Positions 23,366-35,260 of a stretch of DNA of 64,000 nucleotides are shown one piece after another (position 1 is the stretch's first letter; each line of letters opens with the position of its first letter). The notes below the pieces were generated by a model. The model did no database searches. It saw only the letters and a list, made by a program, of their open reading frames with translations, and had not been told where the DNA came from. Made by a program: the position numbers and the translations under genes. This stretch comes from Palaemon carinicauda (taxonomy: Eukaryota; Arthropoda; Malacostraca; Decapoda; Palaemonidae). Location: positions 26,256,654 to 26,320,653 of the forward strand of contig NC_090767.1 of NCBI RefSeq assembly GCF_036898095.1. The letters are read 5' to 3'.

Positions 23366-24301
23366 TCACTGTTCCTCGCAGATCTTAGCAACAGGCTGAA
23401 GGACACTGACTGCTGCCACCACAGACCTCTTAAGTTCCTCCAGCTGCTTTGCGTAATGTCTAAAAAATACCCTGGATAACTTCCGGCCAGTGTATGAGCG
23501 AAGATGTTCAATATTCATATTATTGAAGAAAATTAAGGAAGAGGCAATTTTCCTCGGAGCATGACCTGCGGGTTTCCTGTCTGGATCCGCTCTGTGAATA
23601 AAATAGGTGAGCTTCACCCTTAGTTGCTTCAGAGATAAATTTGAACCTGAGGTTTCTCCCCTAAAGTCTGAAGTTCTACGAAGATAGACCTTTAGGCACT
23701 CTACTGGACACAGAGAGACATCTTCCTTCAGAGGGCAGATTCTCCAGGGACCCCACCTCTTAGTGGGTAGCTCGTTCTTGGCAAGAAACGTTCGGTCCTG
23801 AAAAAGATTCATTTCTCCCCCTTCCAAGAACTGAATATGACCTTCCTCTCTCGAAAGGGCCACTATTTCACTAACTCTGGCCCCCAAAGCGAGTGCAAAC
23901 AGAAACATAACTTTTTGGGTCAAATCCTTTAAAGCGCAATCATCATTGTTCATCCTCGAGGCAAAGTGGAGAACCTTATCTAGAGACCATGAAATGGGTC
24001 TCGGAGGCACTGATGGTCTGAGTCTAGCACAGGCCTTTGGGATTTTGTTAAAGATTTCATTAGAAAAATCGACCTGGAAGGCATATAATATAGGTCTTGT
24101 CAAGGCAGACTTGCAAGTTGATATTGTTGATATTGTGTTGGCTGCTAAACCTTGTTCATGAAGGTGGATGGAGAACGATAAACAGAAGTCTGTCGAGATT
24201 TCTTTTGGATTCTTCGCCTTGACAAAGGACACCCACTTCTTCCATGACGACTCATATTGTCTTCTGGTAGATTTGGACTTCTGGTAGATCTTTTTCTCAC
24301 C
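23366..24301 (-). CDS. Tyrosine recombinase of DIRS-like element 2 (open frame)
   Basis: The enzyme would join the circular element to a target. The first ATG is at 24232 (288 codons), but the same frame is open upstream to about 24301 and there encodes the expected start of the DNA-binding domain (STRRQYESSWKKWVSFVKAK). The frame probably begins inside or just after the polyprotein frame, whose stop is at 24303. Catalytic residues are in order: Arg in LGARVSEIV, HAPR (His-x-x-Arg), then FFRHY with the presumed nucleophile Tyr. No stop or frameshift is visible. It is the only frame of this element that looks undamaged. Start usage is inferred. Confidence 0.82.
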   Translation of the reverse strand, partial: GEKKIYQKSKSTRRQYESSWKKWVSFVKAKNPKEISTDFCLSFSIHLHEQGLAANTISTISTCKSALTRPILYAFQVDFSNEIFNKIPKACARLRPSVPPRPISWSLDKVLHFASRMNNDDCALKDLTQKVMFLFALALGARVSEIVALSREEGHIQFLEGGEMNLFQDRTFLAKNELPTKRWGPWRICPLKEDVSLCPVECLKVYLRRTSDFRGETSGSNLSLKQLRVKLTYFIHRADPDRKPAGHAPRKIASSLIFFNNMNIEHLRSYTGRKLSRVFFRHYAKQLEELKRSVVAAVSVLQPVAKICEEQ

Positions 24302-24302
24302 G

Positions 24303-26060
24303 CTAAGGAGAGAAAATCATGAGATGCAGGTTCTGGGTTTTCTGTGATGAAGCGAAAACAGTCGACTTCTGCACAAGCTGAGACAGAACTGGATCCGGCA
24401 GCGGCACAAACTTCAGTCGTAGTTCTAACGTCAGAGGGAACCAAACACTGTTCGGCCACTTGTGAGCCACTATTGCCGCTTTCCCTTTGAATGATCTCAG
24501 TTTGTCGAGGACCTTCAGTAGAAGGTTGGGCGGAGGGAACAGGTAAATCCTGGACCATCTGTTCCAGTCGAGGGGCATAGCATCCACTGCTTCCGCTAGA
24601 GGATCCTCGTACGGGGCCACGTAACGATGTATCTTCTTGTTGTCGCTCGTTGCAAAGAGGTCTATCTGCAGTTCCGGGACTTGACTCGAGATGAAGGAGA
24701 ACGATCCTGCGTCTAGGGACCATTCTGACTCTATCGGTGTGAACCTGGATAGAGCGTCCGCCGTCACGTTGCGGAACCCTTGAAGGTGAACTGCTGACAA
24801 GTGCCATCTCTTCTTTTCCGCCAGACGGAAGATGGCTAACATCACTTGGTTGATTTGAGGTGATCTCGATCCTTGGCGATTCAGGCATCTCACTATCACC
24901 TCGCTGTCTAGGACCAATCTTATGCGAGTCGAGTGGCGAGGAGATAACTTCTTCTGTGTAAGAAGTACTGCCATGGCTTCTAAAAAGTTGATGTGAAATG
25001 TCTTGAATAGATTCGACCAAGCTCCTTGAACTTTCTTTTGATGAGAGTGACCTCCCCATCCTTCCTTTGAAGCATCTGTATGGATGGTAATTGAAGGGGG
25101 TGGTGGTTGAAGAAGTATCAATTTCTTCAATTGCTTGGCTTTGGACCACGGCTTGAGAAGCGTTCGCAATTGAGTCGGTAATGGTCTCTTCAGATCTCTT
25201 CGAGCGTTTGGTGCATATCTTCTCCAGACTCATGTTGCATCCTTTAGCTGTGCCCTGACCACTGGATCTGTTACTGAGGCAAACTGTAGAGAGCCCAGCA
25301 CTCTCTCCTGTTCGCGTCTTGATATCCGTTTGGATTCCAACAGTCTCTTGACAGATCCTGCTATATCTTTCCTCTTCTTCAGAGAGATGGAAAGTTGATG
25401 TGACTGTAAATTCCAGTGGATTCCCAACCACTGAAACTTCTGGGCTGGAAATAGTCGAGACTTTTTGGTATTGATCTTGAATCCTAGATGTTCCAGGAAC
25501 TGGATCACTTTCTTTGTAGCTTGCATGCATTCCGTCCTGGCTGCTGCCCACACCAGCCAATTGTCCAGGTAGGCCACTACTTGGACACCCTTTAGGCGTA
25601 ACTGATGAACGGCTGCGTTCGCAAGCTTCGTGAAAATACTTGGGGCTATGTTTAGCCCGAAGGGCATGGCTCTGAAGGCATAAAGTCTTCGTTGTAGCTT
25701 GAACCTTAGGTAGGAGGAGAGGTGACGATTGATTGGAACGTGCCAATAAGTGTCTGACAAGTCTATCGAGACGGTGTAAGCCCTTTTGGGCAATAGGGTC
25801 CTTATGTGTTGAAGTGTCAACATCCTGAACTTGTGGTTCACTATGAACTTGTTGAGTGGCGACAAGTCCAGAATGACTCTGAGTTTGTCTGAGTCCTTCT
25901 TTGGAACACAAAACAGCCTTCCTTGGAACTTGATGGACTTTACTCTCCAAATTACTCTTTTCTCCAAGAGTTTTCAAACATATTCTTCCAGGACGAGGGT
26001 AGAGTGTGGGAACGGAGGTGGAGTGCTGTTCCAGCTCAAACCCAGTCCATTCTTGAGTAG
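24303..26060 (-). pseudogene. RT / RNase H / methyltransferase-like polyprotein of DIRS-like element 2 (broken)
   Basis: In one frame on the minus strand: WTFDPWAHSLLKNGLG, a TGA near 25979, then LLEKRVIWRV, GRLFCVPKK, LRVILDLSPLN, VSIDLSDTYWHVPI, MPFGLNIAPSIFTK and YLDNW where YLDDW is expected (one catalytic Asp replaced by Asn). A second in-frame TGA lies at 25230-25232. RNase H follows (TIHTDASKEGWGG, NFLEAMAVLL, LDSEVIVRCLNRQG, ADALSRF), then the methyltransferase-like domain (IDLFATSDNKKIH, DAMPLDW, YLFPPPNLL). Two stops plus the changed YxDD indicate a dead polyprotein. It ends at 24303, directly before the recombinase. Confidence 0.88.
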
Positions 26061-26130
26061 GCTGTGGGCCCAGGGATCGAAGGTCCAACGATCCCGAAAC
26101 AGAAATAGTCTCACTCCTACCGGAAGCATC

Positions 26131-27823
26131 TCACTTTTGCTCTTGTTGTGGACCTGAGGCCTTGCCTCTTTGGCCGCATCCTCCCCTGAATCCCCTTCCT
26201 TTTGAAGGGTGTCTAGAGGAACCTCTGGCTGCTCCTCTAGCTTTTGGAGGAAAGGTCGTTGACTGCCTTTCGAACGCTGGGTTAATTGCAGCTGACTGTG
26301 TCGCTACTGCCTGAGGTACCAACTGGTACGTGGTTGGAGGTTGTGCCACCATCTGAGGCACCGTGGTCGCAGGAAGTTGCTGCTGTTGCTGTCTATAAGG
26401 CTTAGCCGGCTGAGAGGATAGCCTAGGCTTCTTTGTCTTCCTCTTAGGTTGGGGACCCTCATCCGGGGAAGACTTTCTCTTAAGAGATAGGCCCCACTTC
26501 TGGAGAACGTTCCTATTCTCCGTGGCGGCCTTGTCCACTACCTCTTTGACCACTTCGCTAGGGAAAAGGTCCTTACCCCAAATACTAGAGGAAATCAGTT
26601 TTCTTGGTTCGTGCCTCACCACAGCCGAGGCGAACACGAACTCCCTACAAGCTCTCCTTGTTTTAATAAAACTGTAAAGGTCCTTTGTCACTGTGGCCAT
26701 ATGGGTTTTGGCCACTACCATGAACATTTCTTGGTTCTTAGGGTTGCTTGCCATCGTCTCCAGAGTCGTCTGTAATGACATCGATGCAGCGAGCTTTCCT
26801 TTGTCTCTTGCTCTCTACGCAAGAGAAATAATGACAGCTTTGGAAGGTCCTCACCGAACTGACGTCCGGCAATATCTGCTTCCAATTTCCCGACTGAGAA
26901 GGTAAGGTGGATGTCCTTCCAGTCTTTTTGGTCCATAGGTAAGGTCAGGGACAACGGCTTGCACTCTTCCAAAGAGGGACATGGTTTCCCTGCCTCAACC
27001 GCCTTCAAGGCTGCCTTATATCCCTTCTCCATAAAGGGAAAGGCTCTGGTAGGAGAAGCCACAAAGGAAGGATGCTTCTTACACAAAGCTGGTACCTTGA
27101 GCTCAATAGTAAAGCCTGTGCTTTACTATGGTCAAGGACTATGACCTCCTTCGGCTCCGTCTCCTCCTTTGAGGCTGGCTCCTTCCTAAGACGGACATAG
27201 CAGTCCGGGTAAGACTCCCTGTTGGGCCAAAATTCCACTTCTTCAAAGGGGACTGAACCCAACTTCTCCGACATGACAATCTTCCCTGTTGTCATTGGCA
27301 TGTGTTCGGCATACCTCCAAGGGTTGGCATCCGAACACAAAGGAAGATCCTTCACGTTGAGCCTCTTCTGGGGCCCACGTGATGCTGCGAGTCTGCGCAT
27401 CTCTAACTTCATCGCAGCTTCCTTCTCGTCGTTCTTCTTTTGCATTTGTTTAATCATTTCAACAATCGAAGAAAGAGTCTTTCCCAGTTCACTTGGGATA
27501 GCAGACGATGTCGAGGTAACTGGTTCTGGGGCCAGAACCGATGAAACCGACACCTCGTCGATCTCCTCCTCCTCAGTTTCAGGAGCCTGGGTCTGCTCCT
27601 CTTCCTGATCTTCCGCCAGAAGATCTTTTTCAGTGTACTCCGACACTTCAGACATCCTATCGTCCAATTGGATGTCTTGTAGGGCGTCCGGAATCTGAAT
27701 CGTTGGGATCTCCGCATGAGGCTGGGGAATAACCGCATCCGCAGATGCTTTAGGAAAAAGGTAGGCCCTCATCTTCTCGCTTGGAAGATAGGATCCAGCA
27801 GTGTTCTTCTGAAAACCCCTCAC
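26131..27823 (-). pseudogene. Gag-like ORF of DIRS-like element 2 (frameshifted)
   Basis: Three open blocks in three frames read on from each other: 27823-27060 (acidic N-terminal part with ETEEEEIDEV and a predicted coiled coil near MIKQMQKKNDEKEAAMKLEM), about 27086-26830 (FPFMEKGYKAALKAVEAGKP) and 26781-26131 (FIKTRRACREF, then the basic KRKSSPDEGPQPKRKTKKPR, a Q-rich stretch and an RG-rich tail). Two indels, near 27070 and 26830, explain the breaks. The basic, RG-rich end suits nucleic-acid binding. There is no zinc knuckle. The role is inferred from position and composition. Confidence 0.68.
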
Positions 27824-30134
27824 CCAGGTTCATAACTTTGCCCTAGCTGCATCCCTTGAATCCGCCGACTGAGGGGTGTCAAATGCCTCGGTAATCAGGT
27901 TAGAACAAACAGTACATACCTGAGGGTCCCAATACTGGAGATCACTTTTGGAGACTGCGCAGGGTGCGTGCCTCCTGCACTACTCATGTCCGCAGAAGTT
28001 CTTACTGCGGACGTTGCAAAACATGCTCCCGCACTTGGGATGGTCCTTCTGTAAAGAGAAGAGAATCTATGAGTATCAAGTGAAAACATATCACTAGATT
28101 AATCTTAATATTAGTATACATAGCTTATGACAGTAAAGCTAGAAAGGAAAGAAGGAAAGACAAATATTTGTATTTCCTGTACAGCTAATTGCTGTAAGCT
28201 CCCAAGATATTAAAACTAAGGTTAATTCTCATTCTAGAAAAACCCTCAGAATATTTTCCTACAAGGAAAGTTAGGTGCAACTCACACCAGAGTATAAAAG
28301 TTTTAATATAACGGATATTAATTTTTAATAAAGAAAGAACTCACTTCCTTTATACTGTACGGTCTCATCAAAAGGCTATACAAGACAACATAAAGTATGT
28401 TAGAAAAAACTTAGTGTTACAGTATACTCTATACTGTAGTTTTCTTAATGCAGTATATACTATACTGCAAAATACTGGCTACTGTTAATCATATAATACT
28501 ATGCCGGCGGGCAACTGAAAATGTCAGCACCCGGCTACCGTCCACAATCGTAGTAACTGGCAGATCTTGTGGTGTGCTGTCGTTGCCGGCCGGCAATGAC
28601 AGGTGATGCCTGTGCCGGCCGGCAGATAATTTAAGAACGAGAGAACTTCCACCCACCCAGCTGCCGGCCACTAAGCCTGCAGCCGGGTAGGAGGTACAAT
28701 ACACTAACAAGAGAAATAGCATGGATGTAAGGTTGTAGGCCAGCACTGCCTTACTGCCTTCCATCCAGCAAGAGTGAACATATGGAAGGGGAGAATGTAA
28801 CATTCAGGTTTCCATCTATCCACAGCATGCCGGGCTCTACCAGCAGATATGGATGTTAGACCAAGAGAGGTCTGGAGTTCACTCTACAGAGAGCAGACTT
28901 CTGCCGGCCGGCAGAAGACTGAGCCAGTCCCACATCCTAACCTACACTAGTTACAGATGTAGAACGGTGGCCAAGAGTGTGTAATGGCTAGGCCATCACC
29001 AAAGGACAGAGGGGGGGAGGAAAAAGGGGTCCAACAAACTTCGATCTAGTATGAGACTTACCCCGGTGGCCAAGAAAGCTCATCCTTGCCTAGGGTTGTC
29101 TAATAAGGAGGGAGGTTGGCAGCACTTGCCATCTCCCTTAATACAAGAACGAAGTTTGGTGTTGTTATTTCGCTAGGCAATGGAAAATCTCATTCTCCAG
29201 CCCAAGAATAACAACAGGACTAGTCTGCTAAACCACAGAAGGAGGAATCATCTCGTACAGAAACCTTTGGATGTGATTAAGGGAAGCTAAGCGTCCTATA
29301 TCTGCAACTAACCTAGCAAAGGAATCTCATTTTCTATGCCAGGAGGTCACAGACCCCAGACTGAATACTCTGATGTTCTGACCGAGCCCCAAAACCAGTT
29401 ACTCTGGAAACAGGACCCGGACAGAACCACCCTAGTATAGTTTTACCTGAATACTATCCAGATAAAACCATTAGTTAAGCCTAGGCTTAACACAGAGGGA
29501 AAAAAGGGATTGATATTGGATCTCCAGAGGAGAAAAGAACAACCGGGGAGGTGTGCGAAAGTATACTAAAGCCCCATAGGCTACTAGCCTAGGCGCGGTG
29601 AGAATCGATTACCTAAATCACCGAAACTCTCTCGTATACGATCTTGGAAGAGAAATATTCAGCACTATTTTACAAGTATAAATTATGCCTATAGCTTCAA
29701 TAAAATTATTACACTCGGAAATCTATATATCATGCATGAAAGTACTAAAGCCACACGCTTAGGCTACTAAGCCTAGCGTAAGCCAGGATCGGTTACCTAA
29801 ATCGCCGAAACTGAAAATTACTAACGGCATCATATAAAGAATTTCTAGTAGGAAAGCTAAATAGCTAAATTTATTAAAGCATAATGACCGGGAACGTCGC
29901 TCTGGCTAACTAAATGACTCATGCATAGCGAGCGATAGCGTCCAGGACTCCTCCGTTAGGCAACAGCTCTTGTTTACGTTAATATCACTTTTGATTTAAT
30001 TCCAAAACAACAAGAGCTTACATTTATACACAGTAAAGGTAATACTCAACTTTCCAGAGGCTGAAGAAAGCATCATGGTTGAATATAATCCAAAAATCAC
30101 GAGAGAAACACAGGGAAAACACCGAGTAATGGAG
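27824..30134 (-). other. 5' leader region of DIRS-like element 2
   Basis: Noncoding. It contains three copies of a palindrome with a GCCGGCCGGC core (28583-28596, 28613-28624, 28898-28917), and a TACTAAAGCC / AGGCTACTA...CCTAG block occurs twice (about 29570-29635 and 29740-29815), as direct copies ~175 bases apart. Confidence 0.6.
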
Positions 30135-30504
30135 CTACGCGATAAGGAATAAAGATCGCGCCGTTGATGACGTCAGGTACGCACTTGAGACGAGATAGGA
30201 AAGGTACCTTAATAACGGCGCTCCTTTCGTTTTTCGTTTTACGTTTTTCGTTTTCTCGCTGCTTTTCCCCCCTCGAAGCGTTAATGCTATTCGGGGTGAA
30301 GATAGCTATGTGGCGTGTCAAGAATACGTCCTCTGATATTATGCGATATCCCATTAACATTTATTTAGGGATATTCGCTCCAGGAGTTAGAATTCTGGAT
30401 ACCTAAAGGTAAAATTCTCTGGGAATATCACAGTAGTCAAATATACCCTAGGAAGCTACCTTAAAGGAACTTCCATCAGGACGACATGGCCTGAGCCCAA
30501 AAAT
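30135..30504 (-). repeat. Left inverted terminal repeat of DIRS-like element 2
   Basis: The inverse of 21915-22275. The outer end reads CCTGAGCCCAAAAAT on the plus strand (to 30504). The shared blocks CCTCTGATATTATGCGATAT and CTCCAGGAGTTAGAATTCTG can be read in both repeats. Confidence 0.88.
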
Positions 30505-30684
30505 TTGCATTATACAGCGCTGAGTGGCCTTTGATGCGCCAGATGAAATCAAAATCTCCTCCTCTAGCTTTCTCAAAACAAAGTAAGTTTTATGTTCATA
30601 CAAGAACAGATCCGAACCCAGTTGATCTAGATGTAGCCACTCTTACACCAGGCACAAGTAGCGACAGGCTGCCTTGTTTGTCGT

Positions 30685-30745
30685 CTTATTATTATTATTA
30701 CTAGCTAAGTTACAATCCCGGTTGGAAAAACAGGATGCCATAAGC
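30685..30745 (-). mobile_element. Family A retroposon tail, reverse copy
   Basis: (TTA)n followed by CTAGCTAAGTTACAATCCCG and GCAGGATG-like sequence, the inverse of the family A end. Confidence 0.8.
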
Positions 30746-31364
30746 CTCATCCACCCCACAAGTCCCTAAAATTCTGTTCTTGGAAAAGCAACAACTGATT
30801 AAACACCTATAAATAACTCTGGTTTATATTGCTAGGAAAAATACAAATAATTTTCTAAGAATTTGTATTTTAAAACTATTTTATTATTGTGAATATTACG
30901 ATGTTTATAAGGCTGTGCTGTATAGGATTTTGCTCATTGCTGCAATGCGAGTTTTGTATCAAAATGTTTTTGTGACTTAATTTGATTATTGTTAAAGAGA
31001 ACTTTTATGTTGAAGTCAGTTTGTAATGTTTAAAATCTGTCATTTCTTTTGGTATAAGACTGGGTTTCAACATTCTAAGACTGAGAATTATTTCTTATGG
31101 ACATATCAACAAAGGGAAAGAACTAGGAACGGTAACTAAAGAGAATCGGTAGATATGAAACTAGCGGGACTAAAAAGACCCTGAAGATTATAGACTTTAT
31201 TCTTTATATGTTAAACTCATTAAGATGATGCAATGATAATTATTATGGTTCTCCTACAAGTTAGCAAAGAAAGCTTTATTCTAGTTTGGCCTTAGTGAAG
31301 CAAGTTAGATACATTTAATGAATTGTTATACTGACTGGGTAGAATGTAGCTATAGCGTACAATC
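30746..31364. other. No recognisable feature
   Basis: AT-rich; nothing coding or repeated seen. Confidence 0.45.
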
Positions 31365-31605
31365 CTTTTCTCAGTGGGGATACCTCAACGTGGTGAAAGG
31401 GTTTGTGTATCGCCATGATCAGAGTTCTACTATTCAGGGCCACCCATACTAGGTTAGTTTGCTGGGAGCGATCAGACTAAAGTCTCCCACCATCACCAAT
31501 CCGCAATGGCCAGCGTGGCGATGGAAATGGCCAAACCCCAGACATGACTAAGGACATGTCTGAGGCCTTTGTCCTGCAGTGGACTAGAAACGTCTAGGTC
31601 TTTTT
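31365..31605 (+). repeat. GC-richer dispersed repeat, unclassified
   Basis: A compact block of higher GC content (GGGGATACCTCAACGTGGTG ... GACATGTCTGAGGCCTTTGT, CCTGCAGTGGACTAGAAACG) standing out from AT-rich flanks. I recall similar text from crustacean repeats, unchecked. It has no reading frame and no tail; a SINE or a LINE piece is possible. Confidence 0.45.
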
Positions 31606-31984
31606 TGTATGTAAATGTATTAGTAATGGTTTGCTAGTTAATGTGTATGAAGGTAGATGTATAATGTTGCATTTTTATTCCATGTTCTGAAAATATGTTT
31701 ACAGTAGTAGTTATTTCTTATAGAACAAAAGCAAGATAAAAAAATTTTAAATGAATTAATTAGATTGAAATATTATTAATTCTAATATTTCTAGGTCCAT
31801 TACTAAAGCATAAACATAAAACTAATTAATAAGATTTGAAATTCAGTCAAATGTCTTAATCACGCCTAACACGATTCCAGTCTTATGCCAAACGAAATAC
31901 CATTTTGTAACTGACATTGCCATTGTATCGAGTCTAAAGTCTGAGTTCTCTTCCAGATGTAGATGTAGATGATTTGGAAAGATT
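31606..31984. other. No recognisable feature
   Basis: AT-rich spacer before the left inverted arm. Confidence 0.45.
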
Positions 31985-33395
31985 AAAATAAAGGCCAGTG
32001 GCCGCACCTCAAGGGGCTGATCTCACGGAACGCGCGAGGCAATGCTAAAGACGTCCCTCCCTGCTTGCCAGAGGCCGTGCAGTCGTCAGACTGTGCCGGA
32101 GTTACTCCCGTTGCTATTGTGGTATGTGTCTTTTATATCTGAATTGGAAAATTGATTATCTAACAACTGTTTTTGTTATTGGGAGAATGTATTCGCTATG
32201 TCGTCTTCCATTTGGTTAATATTAACTGAAATTGGTTGTCTCGATTTAGTTAAGAAAGTTAAGTCATAGCTTGAGATTAAGCTGTTGAAGTTTCCATCCT
32301 TTTTATAAAGCTTCCGTAGATATATAATTCTAAAAGGTGTCTTTTTGAATGTCACTGAAATAAAGTTAATCTAAAACTTAAAAAGGATTTGAGGAAAATC
32401 TTGAGTCACAATTGTAATTTGACTGACTGTCAGAGTTTCAAATTCCACTAATAACAATGCAAAGTTGTTTTATGAAATTATGACTTGTTAGATAAGTTTA
32501 TTTATATTTTGTAGACTTTCATCGATCAAAGACCATCTATAACAATGCTAATTAGTATTCCTTTTAATGATAAAACAGTCATTAATTCCAAAGTTACATG
32601 ATAATGGTCTGAAGAAATACGATACGTGGAAATTATGATAAAAACGCAAGTACAGTATTTGTGTCCTTTATCATGGGACAGAAGGTGTCTTCCTTATCAG
32701 ATATCGTCTAGAGATGATTTCAGTTTTGCCGTATATTCTGATTCCTGTAGTGATGTGTAAAGTAGATTCTAAGTCCAGATTTTATGAACATAGTCTTCTG
32801 AAAGCAAAAGAATTGGCTGTGGGTTTTCCACATTGCTTTTAGTATTAAAATACTTGGATGAAATTATATATTCCACTATTAAGAGATTTACCAGAATAAT
32901 AATGTGTTTCAAATATGACTTTATTTGTCAGGCAATTGGCTGTGTATTTATAATTGAATAGATTGATTACATATGAATATTCGTCTACTTTTTATGAGAA
33001 ATATCTGTTTATTAAATTTGAATAGAAACACTTAGTGTACGCCTAATTAAACGTAAGAATTTTGGAATGTAGAATCACTTTCAGGTGAAAACAAAATAGT
33101 TAACTAATTCATTTAAATTATACCATTACATCTGAAGCAACGGAAAACGCAAAGAATGTGAATTTAAATTTGCTAATTCTCAGACATTTTTAATTTACAA
33201 TTGCGACTTGTCCCACGAAGGACATGGAAGAGTTTTGCACATTTTTCATTACATTTAGGTTTTTGAAAACTTCCGAGAGAGAAGACCGGCATCACCCTAT
33301 ACATGTCCGATACATCGCACGCGTTGTTCCTCTGTGGGCGATCGAGTAAGGGAAAGTGAACAAGCATCTCTGTTGCATCAGTTCATCTTGAGTTG
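31985..33395 (+). repeat. Left arm of a ~1.4-kb diverged inverted repeat
   Basis: It aligns by eye with the reverse complement of 40390-41775. Anchors are GGGGCTGATCTCACGGAACG (about 32017), TTATTGGGAGAATG (about 32178), GTCTTCCATTTGGTTAA (about 32203), GATTTCAGTTTTG...TATATTCTGATT (about 32716), and GTTTTTGAAAACTTCCGAGA (about 33258) with ACATGTCCGATA (33301). Order and spacing of anchors agree along the whole arm. The outer ~150 bases are GC-richer. Confidence 0.72.
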
Positions 33396-34439
33396 ATGCA
33401 ACAACCTTTTGTAATATGAAGTTATCTGTACGAATATTTTGATTCCATGCTAATCTGTATCGAAAGGCGAAGTGAATGGTCTTCCTGATTCTGAGTAGAC
33501 TCGTTGGTTTTCGTTCGATTAAGCGAAGCAGAAGTTATAGTCTTGGGAAGAAGCGTTGAGGTTCAATATGACGATGTCTGTGTCGTGTATTGGAGTCTTT
33601 CTATAGATGAGGAAGGATTTTATATGTTGCTAATGTGTAGTTTGAGGGCTTTTCTAAAGCCAGGTTGTGTTTCTTCTTGAATATGTTCCCAAAAGTTTTG
33701 ATTTTTAAGTAGTCTGCTTCAGTCATAGAGTTTTTATGTTCTTGTAAATCTACTTGTAATGTGGAGAGAATATACAGTATTCTTCAATATTTCTTTTTTA
33801 TCTGGTAGTCATCAATGGAGAGTTTTGTGTTGTCAAGTTTACTAAGATTGGAAAACAGAGTCTGGTGCTTTGGGAAATCGAATTGTTCCGTCGTTCTGCC
33901 AAAGGATAAAACATGATGTACTTTGGAAATCGTACATTATGCTAATGATGTTCAAGCTGTTTCTTTTGTTCTCAAGCCATGAACAATTAGAACACAAGAG
34001 GTTGATATAGAACAGAAATCTATAACAAAATAATTATCAAACAAGAATCTTATGTTCTTAAAACTCAAAAATTTTTTAAACAGGAGTTGGAAAAGAACTC
34101 AGTTTTCTTATCAGATTGAGGTAGATAAGAAATTGATAAGTTCATAATAAGGTTTCTTTTTATTTGGTCACTGTCAGTCAGTTTACATTCTGTCATTTTA
34201 TCATACAAGTTATAAGCCTCCAAAGAGTGAGCTGGCATGACAGATGTCTATCATATTATGATTATAAAATAGTTTATCAAGATATGTCATCATATTGCTA
34301 CACTGCACACTCATGTAGGACTTGCACAAGAATTATCTTTGAAACTAATTAGAATAGAATGCGGTAAAATAGGAGGAGTAAGACGGCTAATTTAGAGGAG
34401 ATAGAAGCAATGACTGCTAGAGAATTATTGGGTCCTTTG
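33396..34439. other. No gene recognised
   Basis: AT-rich DNA inside the inverted arms. Confidence 0.45.
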
Positions 34440-34860
34440 ACTGGTCAGATAGTACTACATTGGATCCCTTTGCGGCTTCAGCTCATTTTCCTTTGCCTAC
34501 AATACACTGAAAAATTCTTATTCACTCAAGGGGTTAACTACTGCACTGTAATTGTTCAGTGGCTACTTTCCACTTGGTAAGGATAGAAGAGACTCTTTAG
34601 CTATGGTCAGCAGCTCTTCTAGGAGAAGGACACTTCCAAATCAAACCATTGTAGTGCCAGATTTTCTGTACCACGGCCATCCACTGTCTTGGGTTAGAGT
34701 TCTCTTGCTTGAGGGTACACTCGGGCACACTATTTTATTTCTTTATTTCCTTTCCTCTCTGGCTATTTTCCCTGTTGGACCCCTTATTAGGGCTTATAGT
34801 ATCCTGCTTTTCCAACTAGGGTTGTAGCTTAACTGGTGATAATAAAAGTAATAATAATAA
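34440..34860 (+). mobile_element. Family A retroposon, longest 3' copy
   Basis: It starts with TTTTCCTTTGCCTACA, passes CAAGGGGTTAACTACTGCAC, TCAAACCATTGTAGTGCCAG, GAGGGTACACTCGGGCACAC and CTTTCCTCTCTGGCTATTTT, and ends with a (TAATAA)n tail. It links the 5' block seen at 11580 and 44586 to the end block seen elsewhere, so all belong to one family. Confidence 0.82.
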
Positions 34861-35124
34861 GTCAGAAGAATATAGTTCATTTGAGTTAATATCAAGACAA
34901 AACACTGGTCTATCTGACTTCTGAATCAATGGGAAAATAGATAGTGATTATTCGAACTTGATGAGAAGAGACAAAGAAGCAATGGATAAAAAAAAACTTT
35001 GTGTCTCATCCACTTTGTAGAAGTTCTTTGGTGATTCATGTTCTTAGTTTTGGTCAGTCTTGCGAATCAAAACTGAGATTAGAGAGTAATTTTTGTAGAC
35101 TGTAATTAGAAATTCATCTCCGCC

Positions 35125-35260
35125 GTATCTTTGGATTTCCTTTCCTCACTGGGCTATTTTTCCCTGTTGGACCCATTGGGCTTATAGCATCCTTCTCTTC
35201 CAACTAGGGTTGTAGCTCAGCTATTGATAACAATAATGATGATAATAATTATAATAATAC
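35125..35260 (+). mobile_element. Family A retroposon tail
   Basis: CCTTTCCTCACTGGGCTATT through TTGTAGCTCAGCTATTGATA and a degenerate (AAT)n tail. Confidence 0.82.

Larger units (their letters stand above)
21893..30504 (-). mobile_element. DIRS-like retrotransposon 2, both ends present, about 8.6 kb
   Basis: On the minus strand the order is left terminal repeat (30504-30135), noncoding leader, gag (27823-26131), RT/RNase H/methyltransferase-like (about 26060-24303), tyrosine recombinase (24301-23366), internal complementary region (22435-22341) and right terminal repeat (about 22275-21893). The terminal repeats are inverted, ~370 bases, and alignable by eye over nearly their full length. 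The right one carries ~22 extra bases at its outer end, as is known for DIRS-1. No target duplication is evident, as expected for recombinase-mediated insertion. Gag has two frame breaks and the polyprotein two stops; the recombinase is open. Confidence 0.9.
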
